A stretch of DNA of 64,000 bases from Berberis thunbergii (lineage: Eukaryota; Streptophyta; Magnoliopsida; Ranunculales; Berberidaceae). Below the pieces are notes generated by a model. It searched no databases. It was not told the DNA's origin and worked only from the letters and a program-made list of their open reading frames with translations. The stretch spans positions 1-64,000 of the forward strand of contig QNQO01007630.1 of assembly GCA_003290165.1 (NCBI GenBank). Direction: 5' to 3'. Made by a program: the position numbers and the translations under genes. Below are positions 1 through 13,060 of the stretch, piece after piece (position 1 is the stretch's first letter; each line of letters starts with the position of its first letter).

Positions 1-244
1 GAAATGATGAATAAGGGACGAGATTCCGCGAAGGAATCATTCGATTTGCTTGAACAAAATATGGCGAAGAAGCGTCACTGCGAGAGGAAACACGCTTTGT
101 GAAGAAAAAAAGAAAAAGAGGAAGAAGAAAGAAAGAAAGAGGGGGTTTTTCTCTTAAGGGGTGGGTGGCTATGAGCCCCCACTAAATGCTTTGAGTACCC
201 CCACCCTCTAAATAGATTTTTTCTTTTAATCTACAGGTATTACA
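1..244 (-). repeat. 3' LTR of element A (cut by window start)
   Basis: This is the end of a long terminal repeat and matches 7195-7440 along its whole length, with scattered substitutions and a small indel (roughly one difference in ten by eye). Both copies end in ATTACA on the plus strand, so on the minus strand the LTR begins TGTAAT. Just inside it (245-265), minus-strand sequence reads CGAGGACGAGATATATTTTT and runs to the LTR. This resembles the AGGACGA...purine-rich tract that precedes the 3' LTR of Tekay/Del chromoviruses, but the purine tract is eroded. The divergence of the two LTRs suggests an old insertion. Confidence 0.85.
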
Positions 245-314
245 TCATACACATCTAAAAATATATCTCGTCCTCGAAATCGGACAAAGAACGACAAGAA
301 AGACTAGGTGAAAA

Positions 315-3300
315 GCTTAGGGTATTTCTGTTTTTTCCGGTCCTCCAGCTCCCAAGTCATGTCACCCTCCGATTGCTCCACTGAACCTTCACTAACTTCA
401 CAGTCCTTCGTCGAAGTTGTTTCACATCATCATCAACAATGGCTACTGGCCTCACTGGATAAGTCAACTCATCAGAAATTCCAACTCAGCAGATTCCACA
501 ATCTGCGATGGGTCTGCCAAATACTTCCGCAACATGGATACGTGAACACGTCGTGGAGGCCTGACATACTCAGTGGCAAAGCCAATCTGTAGGCCACTGA
601 TCCAATCCTCTTAGTAATCTCATAGGGCCCTACATATCTCGGTGCAAGCTTCCCTCGACTTTGAAACCCAACAACTCCGTGCATCGGGGAAACTTTCAGA
701 AAGACTTTGTCGCCAACAAAAAACTCTAACTCCTTACGCCTCATATCAGTGTAAATCTTTTGTCTACTCTAAGCTGTCAACAAATGCGCTCTAATCAACT
801 CAATCTTCTCAGTGGTTTCTATGATCACATTCGGCCCCATCACAACTGACTCTCCAATCTCTACCCAACAAACTGGGGACCTACACGGTCGTCCGTAGAG
901 TGCCTCAAACGGTGCCATGCCAATACTTACGTGGTAGTTGTTGTTGTACGCAAACTCGTACAACGGTATGTGATCTTCCCAACTGCCTCCAAAGTCTAAA
1001 ATGCATGCTCTAAGCATGTCTCCCACTACCTGATTCACTCGCTTAGATTGGCCATCTGTCTGTGAATGATATGTTGTACTCATGTCCAATCTAGTACCCA
1101 TAGCTTGCTGAAAACTCTGCCAGAAGTGGGATGTGAAAATTGGATCTCGGTCGGATACAATCGAAACAAACGACCCATGAAGGCGGACTATCTCCCGAAC
1201 GAACAACACCGCTAGATTGTCTGCCGTCCAATTCATACTAAAAGGAATGAAATGTGCTCACTTTGTCTACCGATCATTGTTGACCCATATCGACTCATGA
1301 CATTTCCTCGACAGTGGAAGTCCATCAATGAAATCCATAGTAAATACTCCCATTTCCACGTTGGGATCTCCAATGGATGCAATAACCTAGACGATCTCTA
1401 ATGCTCGGCTTTCACCTGCTGACAACTCGCAAACCGTGCCACAAACTCTCTAATGTCTCTCTTCATGCCACGCCACCAGAAAGAACGTCTCAAATCTCGA
1501 TACATCTTTGTTCCACTAGGGTGAATGGTGAAACGAGATCTATGAGCTTCCTATAAGATATCTCTCCACAACTCCCCATCAGATGGAACACAAAGCCGCC
1601 CACGAAACCGCAACCCTCCATCTGAACCCACCGACCAATCGGTAGGGCACTCATCCAGTGTGTCAACTACCAAATCTGCCATCTGCCTCATAATTCTATT
1701 TCTCCATCAATCTACTGATCAACGGCGGATAAACTACTAAACCCGTTATCATGCTGCCTTCTGTACTGAAAGTAGGTTGAAGTGCAAACAAAACTAATGT
1801 CTCAAGTGTTCGGTACTCCTGAATCATCATGGCGGCCATCATTGCATGTCGCCTACTCAAGGCATCTGCAACCACATTGGCTCTACCAGGCTGATACTGT
1901 ATCTCGAAGTCATAGCTACTAAGAAAATCAACCCATCATTGTTGCCTCATACTCAACTCCCTCTGAGTGAATAGGTACTTCAAACTCTTGTGATCTGTGA
2001 ACAACTTGAAACTCTCACCATACAGATAATGTCATCAGAGATTCAAAGCAAAGACTACGGCTACCAGCTGTAAATCATGTGTCGGATATCTCCTCTCATG
2101 GGGTTTCAACTGTCGAGACGCATAGGCTACGACCTTCTTGCCTTGCATCAACACTCCACCCAATCCTGTACCGCAAGCATCAGTAAATACCACCAGTCGA
2201 CTACCAGGTGTTGGAATAGTCAACACTGTGCTGAATTGAACCGAAGCTTCAAGGTTTCAAAAGCTTCTTCACACTTCTCTGACCATACAAAAGGAACATT
2301 CTTCCTTGTTAACTGAGTGAGTGGTGCCGCAATCAGGGAAAATTTCTCAATGAACCGTCAGTAATAACCAGCCAAACCAAGAAAACTACGAATTTTCGTC
2401 ACACTACTCGGTTGTCTCCAAGACTTCACTGCTTCGACTTTCTCGGGATCCACTGCAATACCTCCACTAGAAATGACATGTCTGAGAAATCGAACTTTAG
2501 GCTCCCAGAAATGACACTTACTGAACTTCGCATACAACTGATTTTCTTTAAGTGTCTGGAAACAATGCGAATGTGCTCTCTAAACTCCTCGAGTACACTA
2601 AGATATCATTAATGAAGATTACCACAAATTTGTCCAAGTATGGACTGAACAATCTATTCATCAAATCTATGAAGAAAGCTGGTGCATTGGTCGGTCCAAA
2701 TGGCATGACTGGAAACTCATACAAGCCATAACAAGTCCAAAAAGCGTTAATTGGAACGGAATGTTCCTCAACTCTCATCTGATGATACCCAGACTGCAAA
2801 TCTAACTGTGAAAACACTATGACTCCCTTCAACTGATCCAATAGATCATCAATTCAAGTAACAAATACTTATTCTTGATGGTCACTTTATTCAAATCTCG
2901 ATAATCTATGCACATCCTCAATGATCCATCCTTCTTGGACACAAATATTGTTGGAGCCCCCAAGGTGAATTGCTCAGCCGAATAAACCCCTTACGAAACA
3001 AATCATCAAGTTGTACTTTCATATCTTCCAATTGCTTAGGTGAAAGCCTGTACGCTGATTTAGATATAGGTGAAGTACCAGGAACCAGGTCAATTCGAAA
3101 CTCTACCTCACGACGAGGAGGGATACCAGGAATCTCCTGAAAGACATCAGGGAACTCACACACATCCTCTACAGAACTGGTGTCAGGACTAGAAATCTCA
3201 AGAGAGTTAAGAAAACTCGACATCACAGAAACAAAATCGGGCTCACAAGCCAACACACGAGGCGAAGCATCAGGTGTCGCTAACATCACCGACCTATGCA

Positions 3301-3651
3301 AGCAATCAATGATCACTGGATGATGGACAACCAATCCATCCCTAGTATCAAATGATAGCCCTCAAAACCCACGACAATGAAGTCAAACACGAAGTTGTAC
3401 CCCAACAAGGAAAACTCGAAATGAGGACAATATTCCCACGACCAAACTGAAATGCACAAAAGAGACACAACGCACAAGGGTTTCGGCAAATGCACTGTCT
3501 CTAGGCAGTCTCTGACAACTAACTGTCTAGAAATAAAAGACCTAGATGCTCTTGTATCGAAAAGAGCCCTCAACTGGGAAGACGACGATTGCACAAAACC
3601 TGGCACCCAACACATATATCCTAAGTCACATAACAACACACGAACATGCAA
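315..3651 (-). pseudogene. Degenerate pol of a Tekay/Del-type Ty3 chromovirus
   Basis: Minus-strand polyprotein remnants lie in the order protease, reverse transcriptase, RNase H, integrase, GPY/F, chromodomain-like tail, split by frameshifts and stops. The protease (3313-3651) has DTRASRSFIS where an active enzyme has DTG. The RT (about 2548-3250) has FINDILVYS in place of YIDD, so a catalytic Asp is Asn. RNase H (2035-2226) has [11 protein letters not shown]. Integrase (769-1236) keeps SDRDPIFTSHFW but has DGQSKRVNQ, where the family has SER, so the catalytic Glu is Lys. The GPY/F region is at 540-744. Below it, shifted frames still spell a chromodomain-like tail (VKVQWSNRRVTWE). The pol order with a terminal chromodomain places it in the chromovirus group. 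It is almost certainly inactive. Confidence 0.85.
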
Positions 3652-3859
3652 TTTTTCTTACGCATAATGCACATAACACATATCCTACTACATCTAGCAC
3701 ACACAACTACCACAAAAATAGTAATTACCCTCAACATTTCCCTGACCGGGAATAGATATGAGGCGAATAGGCGGTGCTGGGAGAGGAACTCTCTGACCAA
3801 CTCCAGGCGCAGGTGCTAACTGTCCCTAAGGCGCCCCTGCTGTGCTGGTCCATCCCTAT

Positions 3860-4887
3860 TTTGAGGACAAACTTTGGAAAAGTGCCTCAGTTGCCCACAA
3901 GTATAATAAACAACCTGCTCCCGTCAATTTGTCTGACCTCTTGGACAATCACGAGCTACATGTCCCTCCTGACCACAAGTGAAGCAACCGCTCCTAGTTC
4001 TTGTCTAACCACCCCTCATAGGTTGTCTTTGTTGCTGCTGTTGTGAATGATCTCCTCAGGAACGTCTGTCACCTCTGCGGTCTCTGCCAGTCCTAACTGG
4101 TCCCCCTCTACCAGGGTCTCTCTGCTGAACAACGCATGCTCTGGCTGCTATGCCTGCTCAACTATCTGGCTTCCTCGGCCAAACCTCTGATTGTGTTATG
4201 AACCTCTAGCTCGACGAACCAAAGTCTCTTTCCTACACTCAGCGTCAACTCGTTCCCGACTCAAAGTGACGCCCACTAATCTCTCAAAAGGACGATCGAT
4301 CATCACCATCAACTGTTTCCTTAGGAACGTGTTCAGACCACTCAAAAATTTCCTATTTTTCTTCGCTGCAGTATCTATGAAACAAGTGGCATAGCGGCTC
4401 AACTGTGTAAAATCGGCTAAGTATTCTGAAATAGATCTACATCCCTGCTGTAAATGTAGAAACTTGTCAACTATCTCAGCTCTGGCAGAATTAGGAATAA
4501 AATGTTGTTCAAACACCTCGCAAAATGTATCCCACTGCATCTCTGACACATCACGGCTCTGCCTCACCAAATCCCACCAATACATAGCCTCTCCGTCAAA
4601 CTGATGTGATGCTAACTTGATACGCGTATAGGTGTTATCACAATCCTCTCAAATATAAGCTTTACTTTACGGATCAACCGATCCGCAGCTAGAGAATTTC
4701 CAGTACCATAAAATCTTTCACCACCCAAGCTGACGAAATTCTTGTAGCGACGAGTAAACGGATTCTCTGACTGATTTCCCTGTCTCATATTTTGTGCCCA
4801 CTGTGTCATCATTTCCATGAAAGCCTGAGAGGCATCCTTTCCAGCAGTCCCTGATCCCTCACTTTGTGTTCTCTTACCACGCGCCAT
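3860..4887 (-). pseudogene. Degenerate gag of element A
   Basis: The likely start is the ATG at 4887 (MARGKRTQSEG), about 135 bases after the primer-binding site. The retrotransposon gag domain follows at 4196-4585 (MQWDTFCEVFEQHFIPNSAR, then LQQGCRSISEYLADFTQLSRY). A frame break lies near 4600. At 3932-3985 a CX2CX4HX4C zinc knuckle is intact (CFTCGQEGHVARDC). A second knuckle at 3857-3905 has lost its first Cys (YYTCGQLRHFSKVC). A stop falls between the two knuckles. In active relatives gag forms the virus-like particle and packages the element's RNA. Confidence 0.8.
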
Positions 4888-5020
4888 CACCACACTCCCT
4901 CTACGTAAAAGAAAACATACATACAATACATCAAACAACACAACAAAAATCCTAACTCCTCTACCCAATTCACTCAAGAATGTGTCATACGATGATGTTT
5001 TATGTGAACCGGTAAACAAT

Positions 5021-5033
5021 GGCTCCGATACCA
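5021..5033 (-). other. Primer-binding site of element A (initiator tRNA-Met)
   Basis: Minus strand reads TGGTATCGGAGCC, one base off the usual TGGTATCAGAGCC complementary to the 3' end of initiator tRNA-Met. It lies just inside the right LTR, which ends on the minus strand in TGTGACA at 5039. It would prime minus-strand cDNA synthesis and fixes the inner edge of the 5' LTR. Confidence 0.8.
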
Positions 5034-5038
5034 AGCTC

Positions 5039-7440
5039 TGTCACACCCCGACTCGCCACGAGAATTGTAGCGTGCCGATGCGTGAACTAATCCGTAAAAC
5101 AAGTGGATCATAACCAGCCACAACATCATAATATAACACATTCTTGCAACGAGAATCAAACGAAAATAAAACTACGATAAAATTTGAACAAAATAAGAGT
5201 ATACGATTCGCCCGGCAAGAGTCATAGCGACAAAAACAAGATATACAAACATCTAGTATTTAACCAGATAATACAAAGGAAGCAAAACATACTCGTACAG
5301 GGTGGACACGACTAAACAACACAAAACAACAGCTGGAAACTGGGCCTAAGCGCCACAATCAACAGGAGCGCCAACACTGCCTGCAGTCCAATAGAAGCAC
5401 ACCCCTTGCGGGGTCAGCAAACTACAAATCTAGCTGGTGCGAGCGAACTAAATACAAATAACAGAATAATATACAGGGGAAATTCATGCCACACAATAAT
5501 GAATGTGAGTAATCCTAGATGCATGATACATAAAATGGAAAATGTGTCCCTATACAGGTTCTAAAGTCTAAATCACACAGTGTCTTAAGGATAATATTTC
5601 TAAGTTCAAGCGCCAACACAAGCATTTCAGATTCAACAATAATTAAAATTTTACAAATATGCCGGTCATTACAGGTGATTAAAAATGGTAACGATCAAGC
5701 GATTAAACAAAGATATCATAATTCTTCATAGTCTCCTAGGTATAGCAATCAAGTCAAACCAAATTTTTTTTTGTATAAGTGTCTCATATCGTAGGTATCC
5801 GCATACCCTACGAATGTGTGTCACCCAGACACATTCCACAACGTGCACCAGAATACTTCGGGTGGTTTGTATCTCAATGGGGTGCCATCTGCAGGATACA
5901 AACTTAAACATCCCAACACTGGCCTAACCGACAACCTAATACAAATCAAACTCAAGGCGTGGGAGAGAAAGCGAGTAATCTCCAAAGCACGTCGTCAGGA
6001 CCGTCCTACTGCACTCTCTAGTGGAAAGTGCGTGCGGGAGCTCACCACACCTCAGCAAACTTGCCACATGCAATAGCGTCCTCAATATCTGGTGTGAGTC
6101 ATCTCAAGCACCATCAAACTCACGATGCGAGCAAGCCCTAAGCATGGCACAACATGCATTACAACGGGGTAAAAACTTACACTAATATCCACATGCACAT
6201 ACTACGAGTTTGTACATAATCAAATGTACCAAAGTGTAACCATAATCAGTTAGGAAATTCCATAAATTCAGGACTATGCTAGGGTTCCAACATGACCCAA
6301 TTCACCACAATAAAGTCATTCGAGTCGAACTATCATACATGCTCAAGACTCGGCAATCTACGGTAAAACATGACATATGTGCAAACTGAAAACGAAGCAT
6401 ACAAGCCCAATGCCATTACACCAAAGCCTAATCACACCAAATTCAACCATATTCAAATTCATTCTTATATATCATGCTTTCAGAAAACTCAATACATAAT
6501 TCATTACAAAAGAACCAACACAACCATTGAATTCCAAAATCCCAGAATTTCGACTTTGATTGAATTATGAAATCGATGCATAATGTAAAAATTAAATTCA
6601 GGATTTAAAATAAATAATTTTCAATGTAAATATATAGTTACACTCACCTGAGCGGAATGGGTTTTTGAAACCCAAATCCTACAGTCAAAGCTCCCAACTC
6701 AAAACATCGAATGCAGGACCAAATAATTTTTTTAAACTGCAAGCGAACTCAAAAGTGAGCAAACTAGCCGAAAATGGAAAATGAAATAAATAACAACCGG
6801 CACGTGACTAAAGAAAAACTTACCGGAAAGTTAAATCTGGTAAACACCCAAAATTTCGCAAAACGCACCAGAAACCTACCCTACTCAGGTAGGAAATTGG
6901 TCCAAAAGTAATTGAAATCATAATGTGTGGCTCACCCACGCCCAAAGTTCGGATTCATGCCGAAGAACCTTCCTAACAGACATGCCACTAATTTTTTTTA
7001 AAATTTCGGCCAACGTTGAAATCACCTTGCATGTGGGGTTTACAAGTTCCAAATGAACCACAAATGCCCCTAAAAGGGCTGATTGGAGCTACTCAAACAG
7101 ATCAATCAAACCAACACCGTCAAACCCACAAATTGAAAACTGATTTTTTTTCCGCAAAAAAATGAAAGAGAATGAAGAGGGAAAAAGAGGAGAAGAAATG
7201 ATGAACAAGGGACGAGATTCTGCGAAGGAATCGTTCGATTTGCTCGAACGAAATTCGGCGAAGAAGCGTCACTGTGAGAGGAAACACGCTCTATGAAGAA
7301 AAAAAGAAAAAGCGGAAGAAGAAAAAAAAAGGGGTTTCTTTCTTAAGGGGTGGGTGGTTATTTTCCCCCACCAAATTCTCTGAGTACCCCCACCCTCTAA
7401 ACATATATATATATATTTTTTTAAATTTACAGATATTACA
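5039..7440 (-). repeat. 5' LTR of element A, about 2.4 kb
   Basis: The inner end is set by the primer-binding site and the TG at 5039; the outer end (CA at 7440) is set by alignment with the left LTR copy at 1-244. Such a long LTR fits Del/Tekay elements. It holds no gene: the small open frames within it (for example 5685-5927, 5816-6076) are not conserved proteins. Sequence from 7441 onward belongs to the older Athila-like element B1 into which A inserted. Confidence 0.8.
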
Positions 7441-9600
7441 ACAAATCTATCTTGTCACTCAGAAATGAATCACTCAGAGATTGGTTAGTTATCACTCAGA
7501 GAATAAATTATGAAAACACAAACATCTCACATATAATAATCATGAAAAATGAACTTTTAAAAGAATGAAATGAATATGATCTCGTTGACAGGAATATCAT
7601 CTACATTGAGAATGCTGAATCATACACCATAGTTCTTGTCTATTTAATCTCCACATCTATGAACCAGACCTTTACTTAAGATCAATTATGTCTTTATTTG
7701 GTTGTAATGAGGCTAAGATTTTGGCTAACAAGAATGAAAAAGGATACGAGAAGATTCTCTGAAATGGATACACCCTTTAATAAACGCGTGGGGCTCTGAA
7801 TAATAAACCAATGTTGTACACCATTACTTTTTCTTCATTCAAAATTCTTCTTCATTTTTTTAATTAACATGCTTTCCCCTTTTGCACAATGAAACATTTA
7901 GGTCCTGAGGAATCATGGAATATTTAGTTTCAACTCTTTTTTTATTTGCCCATTCCAAAAATATATCAATCATACACATTTTCAGAGACATTGGGTAAGG
8001 ATAAAAATAATATGGGATATTACTCCATAACTGGAGTAGCTAATGGAGATGAGGTTAGGAAAAAAAAGTCTATTTAAAGGCTCAAAGGGCTGCAAACAAA
8101 TATTTATTATTAGGTAGGCTAAAAAGGCTAAAGAATGGTTCAAAGAAAAAGATGTCTATATCACTTCCTAAGCTCTAGTCGGTATTACGACATCTCAACT
8201 AAATAAACCAAGAAGTTCTAGTGTAATAATTCAATTTTAGTGTCATTCTCAAGGCAATCAATAAAACAAACAAGAATAACGAAATCATCAACGAAATAAT
8301 GCGGACTCAAGAAAAGTAAGAGTTTATTTAATAACCTTAAAAAAATTAGAATGTCTCGAAACTCACAAGGGTTAAGTCTCCACTATTATTCGAAGGTTTT
8401 CTAGTTAATATCTTATTGATTAACTTCAAATTATGCTAACTTGGCTTATAGTGCAAGACTAGTCGAGTCGAAAAATATCATGAAATATATTTAACTAAAA
8501 GATAATATCAACGCCATTATGTTTTCCTATTGATATATAAAAGGTGATAAGTGGAAAGCATGCGTTCCTCAAATTTTAAAGGCATATTGAAACACATCCT
8601 ATTTCATTGGAAATGAACTTGGTTTTAATCATTTTCAAATCAAAATTTTTTCACACAACTAATTAACTATGTATTCAATTGGAGATATGAGTGAATAAAC
8701 AATAGTCAATTGTGCAATACATTTCTCAATTCAAATTTTCGAAGATGCAGAAAAACTCATAAACCTACCCACTAAACCAAACTTGTCCTCAATGTATAAA
8801 ATGATGATCATGACAAATGCAGGAAAAGAAAAGATAGAGTTAGAGTGACATTACCAATGGGAAATGTTTTTATACCAATTTTTGACGAAAATCGTCCGAC
8901 CAATGAACGCTAAAAAAAAATAATAAGAACTGTGGACTCATCATGCTAAATTGATAAAAAACAATACAGGACACAAAAAAATATACAATAAAAAAAAGTT
9001 CCATGCATTAGTTGTAAATCAAATTGTTATGGAGCTAACGAGTGAATGCAACTAAAAAGAACTCGAAAATCAATCCAGACTGACCATAATCGACACAACT
9101 GAAGCTAGCTGCCGCCTAGGAGTGTTTGGTTTAACATTGTCAACCTGACATATATTCTTCCTCATAAATGATGTACCATGAAATGACGAGGAAGAACATC
9201 AGCAAACACTCCCCCCAAACCTAAACACTTAGCCATGATGTTGACTGATCATATAGCACAACCGAAAAAGTTGAGGATCTATCAACATAAGTAGCACCCA
9301 CATGCAGCACAACAGAAACTAACACATCACTAAATGACGAAGATGCCATGCAAAATCATAAGAAAATACAAATGAAACGCAGTCGTAAAAAGTCATAGAT
9401 CCTGGAGCAAAAAGTTGTCACCAACATGGATATCCCAGCAAATGACTTTAATTTTTCTACTCCCTAAAAGGTACATCCCATGTCTGGTTCAATCAGAAGA
9501 TTGAATGTGTTGCACAACTAGGATGGTCAAACTAAAATCCATCCCTTAAAAATAAGGGATCCACATAGGTAGCATCAAGTAACTATTAAAGGGATGGAAA
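7441..9600 (-). mobile_element. 3' noncoding region of Athila-like element B1
   Basis: There is no gene here. The stretch is related, with substitutions and small indels, to about 14,800-16,450, the region downstream of pol in element B2. Shared landmarks include CACTCAGAGATT, the run ending AACATCTCACATATAAT, and the block around 8160-8330 versus 15,540-15,720. A purine-rich tract (minus GGTTTGGGGGGAGTGTTTGC) lies near 9200-9220. B1 therefore keeps its 3' region although its RT, RNase H and integrase are gone. Element A cuts B1 at 7440, at a point equivalent to about 14,797 in B2. Confidence 0.7.
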
Positions 9601-9610
9601 AAAAGTATGT

Positions 9611-11625
9611 CTATAGATATATCAGGTGGTACAGTCTCATCATAACAAAATGAATTGCACAAAGATGATGAGCTAGACAACTCAACAACACCCCAAACCT
9701 TGAATCAACACTATCTATGGGATGCATTCTCTCCAAAGAATATTGAGAATCAGGCTTCATGTAGGAGTTACTAGGAAGACATATGTCAAATGGGTCATCA
9801 TGAAAAGACGAGAAAAAGAATGGGTCGGAAACCCCAATAGTATCAGCAGAATGGTTCAATTTTGACACACTGAGTGGAATGAGTTCCACTTTAAGCTTCC
9901 ATGTGTAACCCGGATCCATAATAGAGGCTGAATCAAGCAAAGCATTCACTTCCCTAATGGAATCATCAATATCGAAGTCTAAACCGAAGTGAGTCAAACA
10001 TGCTGCTAAGGGATCATTTAATGCATATTGCAATAAGGAATTCTCCACCGAACTCTCAATCATGTTAACTTCACAAACATCCTCGGACTCAGGAAGTTGT
10101 TGGCTTACATTAAAAACATTAAGTTCGACGGTCGTGTTGCCAAATGATAGTTTCATGATTCCATTTCTACAGTTAATAATAGCATCAGATGTGGCCAAAA
10201 ATGGACAACCCAAAATAACTGGAATGTGACTGGGAGGGGTTGTGAACAGGTTGTGTATCAAGAACTATGAAGTCCGCTAAAAAGTAGAATTTTTCAACCT
10301 TAATGATCACATCCTCTATAACACCGCGGGGAATTCTGATTGACCTATTTGCCAATTGCACTGTTACTTTAGTCAGTTTTAGTCCGTCAAGACCTAATTT
10401 TTCATAAACAGAGTATGACAACAAATTAACACTCGCCCCCAAATCCAACAATGCCTTATCAATCATATGATCACCGATAACACAAGAAATAGTCGGACAT
10501 CTAGGATCTCTATACTTAGGCCGAGTTATGTGTTGAATAATTGAACTTACTTGATAGGTGAGGCAGGCTCTCTTTTGCACACACATGTAGCTTTCGCTTC
10601 TGTGTGCAAAGATCCATAAAAAATTTGGCATAGATAGGAACTTGCTTAATAGCATCGAGCAATGGAATATTAATGTGAACTTGTTTAAAAATTTCCATTA
10701 CATCGTTAGCATTTGTTCCTTTATTTGTTGGAGCCAATCATAATGGAAACTGTGCCCTAGGCAAATAAGATGCCTGAGTGGGGTCATAGTCAAGAGGCAC
10801 GTCTTTAGGAGGTGAGGCTTTATAAGCCACCTTGTCAGATGAAGATGCAACCTGCTTTGACTTAGACGGAGATGCAATGAAACTTGAATCGAGCACTTGT
10901 ACACGATTGTCAACCTGTTTTCCATTCCTAAGGGTAGTAATAGATTGGACATCTTCATGGCGTGACTCAGATGTACTACCAATTGCGAATTGACCCTTTG
11001 GGTTTGGAACAGGTTGACTAGGAAATCTCCCTGGCTTTTTCTCAAAAGAAAACTTAGTAATCTTACTCACAACTATCTCAAGTCTATTGAGGGATTGAGA
11101 TTGGTGTTGAGTCTTGGCTTTCAACTCAGATATGTCCTTAGAATTCTTCTCAATTATACTTTCTGAGCGCTGCAAAAATCGATTAACCATTTCCTCTAAA
11201 CTTGATGTGTTAGATGGGGGAACTTGGTTAAGGTGGGGCCTAGCAAGGCTAGAGGCTTGAGGAGCCTGGGAGACAACAACAGGTCCCCCTTGGTGTGGGC
11301 CATTGGCCCAGGGAAGATTTGGATGTTTGGCAAACCCTGAATTGTAATAGTTAGGTAGCGGATTATTGCCAGGTTGCCACATTGCATTAAATTAGTTGAC
11401 TTGCTCAGCATAGTATGCAGGATAATCGTTTTGCAAGTAACAATTAGCTATTGAATGACCATGACTCGAACATGCAGAACATACTTTAGATGAAGCGTTT
11501 GCGGCAAGTGCATGTTGAGTCAAATTCAAAAGTGCATCTATCTTCTGAGTCATCGTCATAAAAACTGTTTCGAGCTTCGAGGTAAAAGGGGAGAAGTAAT
11601 CCTTAAAGTCTTTCTCCTCAGCCAT
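9611..11625 (-). pseudogene. gag C-terminus and protease of Athila-like element B1
   Basis: Minus-strand frames give, in order: an N-terminal piece (MAEEKDFKDYFSPFTSKLE) with an intact zinc knuckle CSACSSHGHSIANC at about 11,440-11,490; a proline-rich gag stretch (11,382-10,738; GRFPSQPVPNPKGQ, then ITTLRNGKQV); and the protease region (10,737-9,611; LLDLGASVNLLSYSVYEKLG, then CPFLATSDAIINCRNG). These are characteristic Athila motifs. Several frame shifts break the reading frame. The gag N-terminus is missing, and the sequence passes straight from the post-protease spacer into the 3' noncoding region, so RT, RNase H and integrase have been deleted. Confidence 0.8.
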
Positions 11626-11639
11626 TTCCTTGGTCTCAA

Positions 11640-12488
11640 GATATTTTTTTAATTATATTATTTATTTATTTTTTATATATGCATGCCTAACCACTATATG
11701 TGGATGACCCGACTCTAAAAAAATAAAAGAACATAACCCTAAATGACACCTAAATGATGCGCAAATAAAATGAATGGCAGATGACCCTAGAGCTTTGTTA
11801 CTAATGCATGGCTCAAATTCAATTCAATTTACCTAATTGTGGGAGAGGCACGGTAATTTCCTATCAATCCACCACTACAGAGTTGCTCCTACCTCTTTTT
11901 CCACTTTGTAGCTCAAAGTGAAATGTAAGTTCAATAATTGTTCCTAAATGGGATATATTCCTTCACTCGACCACTTTAAGCTATCAAACGTTCAAAAAGG
12001 GTCCTTATGATCGTCACACCTATCTTAGATAATTATCTTGCTACAAGTTTTAAGTAGTGAAGGCCTAGTTTCCTAACCCTAAAATAGATGGTGATTAACC
12101 TATCCGTGGGAGAGGGCACATAATTTTCAACTCGTACCTGCCACTATTCAAATTTGCATGCAATACTACCTAGAACAAGTTAAACACAAGTGATCACACA
12201 GAAATCGCGTGCAGATGCAGTGGGTAGAAGTTACCTCCAGCGTGAACCTCTTTTGGGTTACTTGCGACGCCAGGTAGAAGTTGATTTCTGAGAGTTTCCT
12301 CGCGAATCGCACTATTTCACTTCATTCCCACTTGAGCTCGTATGTGTGTGACCGCTTGAAAAATAAATGCAAAAATAATTCAAACTCAAGCAAATAAGAA
12401 AGTGACTCGTAACACTGTTCCTAAAAAAAAATTAAACCTAATTTATAAACTAGCAAAAACAACCTTAGATTTTGATTGTACCGTTACA
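11640..12488 (-). mobile_element. 5' leader region of B1, no gene
   Basis: This AT-rich stretch lies between the gag remnant and the primer-binding site of B1. It contains no convincing reading frame. Two related short blocks (GTGGGAGAGG at about 11,840 and 12,110, each followed by a 'CCACTA' context) suggest internal duplication or LTR-derived material. I see nothing else in it. Confidence 0.45.
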
Positions 12489-12507
12489 ATCCCCGGCAAC
12501 GGCACCA
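12489..12507 (-). other. Primer-binding site of B1 (tRNA-Asp type)
   Basis: Minus strand reads TGGTGCCGTTGCCGGGGAT, one base from TGGCGCCGTTGCCGGGGAT, the tRNA-Asp-complementary primer site typical of Athila elements. It sits a few bases inside the presumed LTR edge at 12,514 and supports both the family assignment and the minus-strand orientation. Confidence 0.8.
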
Positions 12508-12513
12508 AAAACT

Positions 12514-13060
12514 TGGTGGAGATTTTATTAACCAAAATTAATAAGTTAATAAACTCTACTTGTAATATTGCAAGTGCACGAATGTCTAATTGGTAGATAG
12601 TGGCAAATACGGGGCGATCCCACGAGGATTGACAAAACAGTCGAATTCTAAGACTTATTTAAACAAATTTGGAGTTGGGGGTTACAGCAGATGAAAATTA
12701 CTAAATTAAGAGAACTAAATTGACAACTAAAATTGAACTGGTAAGATGATAAGAAAGTAGACCGAGACATCGAATCCACCACAGATTCTTTGAGATTTGT
12801 GTAATCTAAATTATTGTTTTCAAGAATCAATACGACTAATCTAAAGATTAATCAAAGTTAGCAATTGATTTCAGCAAAGGCATAAACCCCTAGCATTACA
12901 TGTCTTTCTACGACACACACAATCACATGTTTATTTTAACTAATTCTAAACCCCTAGCATTACATGTCTTCTTACGGCACACACAATCACAGATTCAAAT
13001 TAATTGATTAAAACAGGCTTCGAATATCAACAAAGAGAACTTCTAACTACATATTAGTTT
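12514..13060 (-). repeat. 5' LTR of B1 (right end truncated)
   Basis: The inner edge is set by the primer-binding site. The sequence has the CGATCCCACGAGG motif seen near the end of many Athila/Tat LTRs (12,615). It also holds an internal tandem duplication of about 63 bp (12,886-12,930 and 12,950-12,993: AAACCCCTAGCATTACATGT, then ACACACAATCACA). The LTR's other end is not visible. Near 13,060 it gives way to a different LTR belonging to B2; the exact junction is uncertain by some tens of bases. Confidence 0.6.

Noticed and set aside
5685..6076. Genes in the long LTR of element A
   Set aside because: Short overlapping frames on both strands without family motifs, inside a defined LTR.
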